This document shows positions 59,385 to 64,000 of a stretch of DNA of 64,000 nt, piece by piece. Numbering within the stretch: position 1 is the first letter of the stretch; each line of letters begins with the position of its first letter. The notes below the pieces were generated by a model that saw nothing but the letters and a program-made list of their open reading frames with translations, did not search any database and had not been told where the DNA came from. Position numbers and translations under genes: made by a program. The stretch comes from Tigriopus japonicus (taxonomy: Eukaryota > Arthropoda > Copepoda > Harpacticoida > Harpacticidae). The stretch covers positions 10,571,304 to 10,635,303 of the forward strand of contig CM021322.1 of NCBI GenBank assembly GCA_010645155.1, in the 5' to 3' direction.

Positions 59385-60324
59385 AGGCTGGTCTACACAT
59401 GAAACATTTTGGCTAGATTATTTGTCAAATATTCCGAAAATGTTTGGTGTTTGCCAAATGTTTCCTTTCTGTTGCTTCTACACGTGAACGTGCAGTTTGT
59501 CAAATATTTTTTCCCTTGGCCAAAGTGTTGCCCATTTTTTCAAATTGTTTCAAACTGGCACTGCCAAATACTGTTTGAAAACCAGTCACCTTTAGAAGAG
59601 TCCCGAAATTTAGAAAGTGAATTGTATACTTCCACATATTGTCACTTTTCAACGACATTTTTTTTTCAATCGTGCTTTTTGCCCAAGACTTTTTTCTTTC
59701 CTTCAGTGTCATATAATTTGGATGGAAAGTCTTACGCATAACGCCACGCTATGGACATTTACAATATCTTCTGTCATTTTCAGTTCTTTTCTTGTCCCCC
59801 CCAACCATTTTAAGACCTCTACTTTCCACTGACATTTGGTTTTGTCGAGTTGGGTTTTGGTGAACATTGGCAGTCATAACTGCCACTTGGCAGCGTTGTT
59901 ACCTTGTAAACTCCTCCGAACCTGTCAGTTGACGCATTTGATACGTGACTAGTCTGTAACACTAGCAACTGATTATCGATGACTTTTGATGTCGTCCATT
60001 TCCGTGGATCCTTGCAATCTTTCACAAATGACGTTCAATTTTGGTGATCTTGATGTCAAAAGTAGGAGGATTATTGTTTTGTCCTTCAATCCATTCATTT
60101 AAAACTTTTTACTTAACAATAATCGTTTCGTGATTGGACACCCTGCATGCATCGATGTGTATTTCGATTGCCGACGAGAAAAAGTTAGCCTAAGGACAAA
60201 TAATTTTTCAGCATGTTCAAAGTCAGAAATGTTTGACAAACAGAAAATAATATTTGCCATCAAGCTAATTTTGTCTTGGATTTGACCAAATATTTGCCGT
60301 TTTGTTTCACGTGTAGACCAGCCT
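59385..60324 (+). mobile_element. TAA-flanked element (PIF/Harbinger-like), tandem copy B
   Basis: A 940-bp element, near-identical along its length to copy A in the same orientation. It shares the single TAA at 59382-59384 with copy A and ends at another TAA (60325-60327). Small substitutions and a few indels separate the copies. Confidence 0.7.
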
Positions 60325-60589
60325 TAAGCTAAACAAATTTAAGCCTAATTTTCACTTGAAATAACGTTAATCATTCGTATTTCCATCTGTCCCTATTTTG
60401 TACAAACCTAACTCAATTTCAGAGCAAAAATAATTTTATTTAGACCTAAAAAGATTTAGTCTTGTCCTAACTAGTAAATATACGCCTAACGTTAAGGCAT
60501 TTGTATGCCTAAACAAATCTAACTTTAACCTAAAGAAATCTGATTAATTTTTAACCTAAATTAATTTAAGACAAACCAAGAACAGGAAG

Positions 60590-60775
60590 TTTGGACGAAT
60601 AAAACTGTCAAATTAAACGAAAAAAGACGAATAGAATTGCCTGATTAAACGAAAAAAGACGAATAAAATTGACCGCTTAAACGAATAAAGACGAATAAAA
60701 TTGACTGATTAAACAAATAAAGACGAATAAAATTGACCGATTAAACGAATAAAGACGAATAAAGGTTCCCATGAG
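60590..60775. repeat. Minisatellite of ~38-bp units
   Basis: Four to five tandem copies built on GACGAATAAAATTGACCGAT followed by TAAACGAATAAA. Unit divergence is low in the middle and higher at the edges. Confidence 0.75.
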
Positions 60776-60951
60776 ACGAAAAAAACGAAAAAAATACTTG
60801 TAAGGCGTAAAAAATCGAATCAATTTCCATATATCAAATAACAAACATATGTACATATATGTCAAATAAAAACCAAGAGTTAAAAAATGCCTCTTTTAAA
60901 GGAACGTTTTCAGTAGAGCTTTACTTAAAATCAGATTTGCAGATCCAATAA

Positions 60952-61200
60952 TGGATGAATTCAGCTGGGGATTCTGGAGCCAAAATGACTAGGGATGGGT
61001 CAGAACTAGGTTCGGACACTTCATAGTTTTAGTTTGCTACGTGAAAAAAAATCTTACTTGAATTGATTGTCAGAATGAAGAAAACGAGTGGGGCTCACGG
61101 ACTTTGATTAAATTTTATGGAGGGTGAATCTCGACTCCAACGCATCCTTAGCCATTTTGGCCCCAGAATCCCCAGCTGAATTCGTTCGATTACACTCATC
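60952..61200. repeat. Foldback repeat, copy 2 (family also at 20130-20360)
   Basis: The arms (60952-60998 and 61141-61190) share GAATTCAGCTGGGGATTCTG on the left and its inverted copy CAGAATCCCCAGCTGAATTC on the right. The spacer is about 140 bp. Confidence 0.7.
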
Positions 61201-61479
61201 CATTGTTCTGATGGCTAGAAAGCTTTTTCAACCCAATAGTAATCTTTACTTTCTGTGTCTGTTGAGCAACTCAACGAGTGTTGCTAATCTCTGGAACCCT
61301 ACGAATTTATAAGTGTGGATTGTATTTTGTTTGCGCAAAATCGCAATTGACAGTCAAATTATTACATGATAATTGGTGGGGTTGAACTTTCTTCGAAGTT
61401 TTTATTTGCATTGTAAACTTGAAGGAAAAAAAAACGCTTAAAGAGCTTGAAATCCAAAAAAATCCAAATTTCTGGCCAA

Positions 61480-61545
61480 TTAGACGAGAAAAGACTAATA
61501 AAATTGCCCGATTAAACGAAAAAAGACGAATAAAATCCAAATTAG
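61480..61545. repeat. Second site of the ~38-bp minisatellite unit
   Basis: About two units with GACGA(A/G)AAAAGAC(G/T)AATAAAAT and GCCCGATTAAACG, related to the tract at 60590-60775 and 700 bp away. Confidence 0.5.
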
Positions 61546-61659
61546 ACGGAAAAAAATTTCGAGACAAAAAAAGGGAACAAAATTTGGAGAAAGTAGAAAA
61601 CAACTTAAAAAAAACAGAAAAAACAAGTTTTTAGGTGACAAATATGACCTAAAAAGATT

Positions 61660-61860
61660 TTCCAGCTACTATGGCCCAAAAAATCTTTCCCCGACAAAAA
61701 TGGACAAAAAAATTCCGGATAAAAATGGCCAAAAAAGTTTGTCAGGATTAAAATGGCCAATGAAAAACGTTTCCAAATAAAAATGACCCAAAAAAGTTTA
61801 TCCAGATGAAAAAGGCCAAAACATGTTTTTCCTAGTTAAAAATGGCAAAAAATCTTCTCA
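61660..61860. repeat. Degenerate ~35-bp tandem repeat
   Basis: Five or six diverged units, each with AAAAATGGCCAAAAAA or a variant followed by GTTT(T/G)TCC. AT-rich, non-coding. Confidence 0.55.
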
Positions 61861-62709
61861 GTCTTTCTTTTAACCGGCATTTTGTTGCCAGTTTTTAAGC
61901 CAAAAATTTTTGGACTTCTTCAATCCCCAAATCCCCATGGAGAAAATTTGACGACCTTTTCTTTAGGTCGCATGAAAATTTCTAAAAAATGGTGTGAAAG
62001 TTGCGGCAACAGTTTATCTGCTTGAAAATTTCTAGAAAATGTGACAATAAGGGAAAAGTAAGTTGAAAAGCTTAAAAAAAGTTTTTCCAGGCCAAAAAAG
62101 GCAAATAAAAGTTTTAAGAAAATTGTTTTTCATTCTCGCTCTAATAATGTGGCTTTGTTAAGTAGGGGTTGGTCTTTTCCAGAATTTCTTTCGCTCTGAT
62201 TTTTAAAACTGATTCATTCTTTGAAAACTTAATCCTTTTTCAATTAATATTGATTAAAGTGGACAAAAAGTAAACTTTCTAAACAAAATTTTGTGGTGTA
62301 TAGTTATTCCAATAATTTGTGTCATCAGTAAACTATGCCATGCCTTCACCAATGTTAACAGTTTTTTACCGTGTGTTGCAATATTATCTGAACAGATAGA
62401 AAAAAGTAAGGAAAGGCCAGTTTTGAACAGTTTGGTGTGGTCGATTTTTGTTTACCTTTTTATTTTTTGATGTAAACGAACAATACTTGATCAAACTCAA
62501 TGACGCCTAAATCTTTGCCTTTGGTTATATGCCGAAATATCGTGTGAACAAAGCATATCAGATTTTAGAAAGTCAGGACAAGCTATTGATCAAGTAGGTT
62601 AAAAGTCTACTATAGTCAGAAATTAGTCTCTTATAGTAATTAGTCCTGGACATGATGATTAAAAAAGCGCGGCCAGTCGTTTACCTCATGCGAACGCGGG
62701 TGGTCAAAA

Positions 62710-62863
62710 ATGGAGCAAGTCATGTGTATAAGTGTTAAAAGAGTTGTAATTTCTTTAATGGTGGTCGTGATGTTTTCTCTAATCATTCATGGAACACCCT
62801 CAAGTGATGTTATTATCAGGGGCACAACCATGGCGCCAAATTTTCATCGGAATGAATCTAAAC
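62710..62863 (+). CDS. First exon of a paralogous secreted protein (continues beyond window)
   Basis: ATG 62710 opens 51 codons ending in phase 1 at a GTTAGT donor (62864). The exon has the same length (154 nt) and phase as exon 1 of the gene at 49772. The product has a hydrophobic signal-like segment (VVISLMVVVMFSLIIHG) and then VIIRGTTMAPNFHRNES, clearly related to VIRGTTVAPNFIRPEEQ. The remaining exons must lie beyond 64000; 62864-63714 shows no recognisable second exon. It is either a tandem paralogue or a pseudogene; the intact frame and donor favour a gene. Confidence 0.65.
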
Positions 62864-63714
62864 GTTAGTATTTCAAATAAAACAAAAAGTACTAAGAACA
62901 CCAAAGTTTTGGCTAACTTGAAAGGCTTGTTTTAGAAAAAAATACCAGAATACTGTGAGTTAGGTAATTTTCATATCACACCAGTTTGAATTGTAAAGCA
63001 GAAGAAGATGAAGAACCGCAGTATTAATATTTTTAAGCGCATTTTAGTAGGAGGTTTCAACTTAAAGAACATGTCATTGAAGATCATTTACCTTGTATGG
63101 GTGTGAACATGGACATGCCTAGTTCAACATCTCCTGAAGCACTTAAGTATCTGGACGAAAACCCAATAGTTTCGAAGGGCTTAACTGAAACCGAATCTGA
63201 AATCAATTGACTACAAAGTTACATACTGTACATTCAAAATTACTATGAAATTTAAGTCGATCAATTGTAAGACATGGGGTAATTTTACTTTTGAAAAAAT
63301 CCGAAAAATTCAGTTTCAGAGGTTTTTGGACCAAACAAAAAAAAAATTCGACTTTGTTTACAAACTTAAATCTGTTATGCTGCATTTCTGCTTTTCACCG
63401 TAATTTCGGGCCATTCGGTAAATTCGTTTCTTTCGGTCTATCACTTCCAACTCTTTTGGCAATGACGAGGTTCAACATGGCGGTAAAGAATGCTGCAGGT
63501 TGAGCGGTCATGGGTTTTTTATTCAATATTCTATTTCAATTTACATTTGCTCACAGGGTGCCTTGACCTTGATTATTTTTTTTAGGACTTAGGAGTGAAA
63601 TAATAAATGCTTTAGGGAAGCATTTAGAGACAAAAATCGTGTCAAGCTTCTCAAGGAGAGTTCTGTCTCCAGGGAAAGAAAGTTGGTTCCTGACCTGACA
63701 CTTCTATTTTTGAG
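62864..63714. other. Intronic stretch of the paralogue, nothing recognised
   Basis: AT-rich sequence. I see no Cys-rich exon, no repeat ends and no convincing ORF. Confidence 0.4.
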
Positions 63715-64000
63715 ATTGTTGTGGATTTTCATTTAGGCTACAAAGAACGTAAAGTAAGCTAATTGTTAATGTTATTGGATATAATTATCATTTTTTGGGC
63801 TACCAACGAGTTACTCTAAGCAGATCTGTACAATAGTGGATTGATTAGGAAAAGTAGTAAAAATTTGTCTAATCCTGCCTTAAACGCTGTTAGAGGATTA
63901 GCTCCTACGTATTCCCGACAAAAACTAATAGGCAACAAATTGAACAATGAAGGAGCTCGATAAAGAAGAGAGGAGCACTTCATTGTTCAAACTAGCCTGG
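63715..64000 (-). mobile_element. 5'-truncated LINE 3' fragment, copy 3 (runs to window edge)
   Basis: On the minus strand it encodes LFNLLPISF(R/C)REYVGANPLT and then FKAGLDKFL, the usual C-terminal end of CR1/Jockey-like ORF2. The 3' UTR matches 52880-53110 (CTACCAACGAGTTACT, GGCAGATCT or AGCAGATCT). It continues past 64000. Confidence 0.65.

Larger units (their letters stand above)
55272..62709. other. Intergenic transposon-rich region between the two paralogues
   Basis: No host gene is recognised. It holds two hAT-like elements, a TA-flanked MITE, a tandem pair of ~940-bp elements, a foldback repeat and three minisatellite tracts. The open frames here (60-110 codons) fall inside repeats or AT-rich sequence, and the pairs within the tandem copies match each other because the copies do. 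Confidence 0.6.

Noticed and set aside
58674..59832. 71-codon frames starting MNCILPHIVTFQRH in both tandem elements
   Set aside because: Their conservation reflects the duplication of the whole element; the frames are Phe/Leu-rich with no start context or domain.
1..64000. CRISPR arrays, rRNA or prokaryotic operons
   Set aside because: None seen. Tandem repeats present are minisatellites, and genes are intron-split and eukaryotic.

Overview
The window is metazoan nuclear DNA. It is AT-rich and intron-containing, with canonical GT-AG splice sites, long introns full of transposon debris, and two assembly gaps (27155-27422 and 45406-46217). The gene content (a GRAF-type RhoGAP, a kinesin-8, NEIL1, and a secreted Cys-rich/discoidin-like family), the TATA/TCAGT-type promoter and the TE spectrum suggest an arthropod, perhaps a crustacean such as a copepod. 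That last step is inference, because no species marker was seen.

Layout: (1) 1894-16716, minus strand: a complete 12-exon GRAF/oligophrenin-family gene (BAR-PH-RhoGAP-SH3). I rebuilt it exon by exon with all splice phases consistent, about 1002 aa. An extra coding-looking exon at 6192-6305 could start a BAR-less isoform. (2) 16717-21166: intergenic sequence between two divergently oriented genes. (3) 21167-34422, plus strand: a 7-exon kinesin-8 motor (KIF18A/Klp67A type), about 885 aa. It has an unusual basic N-terminal extension. A small antisense LEA-like gene (27715-27936) with its own TATA/Inr lies in its fifth intron. (4) 34532-43939, minus strand: a 4-exon NEIL1 DNA glycosylase, tail to tail with the kinesin and about 110 bp away. 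Its 7 kb second intron is loaded with inverted repeats. (5) 43940-49771: a cluster of foldback and hairpin elements, including a gap-containing foldback built of ~16 bp sub-repeats. (6) 49772-55271, plus strand: a 4-exon gene for a secreted Cys-rich protein with a discoidin-like C-terminus. The first exon of a paralogue sits at 62710-62863 and runs off the window. (7) 55272-62709: a TE graveyard with hAT-like elements that have 8-bp target duplications, a tandem pair of ~940 bp TAA-flanked elements, and minisatellites.

The genes do not form a pathway: membrane remodelling and Rho control (GRAF), mitotic chromosome alignment (KIF18A), base-excision repair (NEIL1) and secreted proteins are simply neighbours. 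The most unusual items are the secreted tandem family, the nested LEA-like gene with its own core promoter, the possible alternative GRAF start exon, a composite tRNA-derived SINE with a perfect 13-bp target duplication, and the dense set of small inverted-repeat elements. Homology calls rest on recognised motifs and exon phase; no searches were run.
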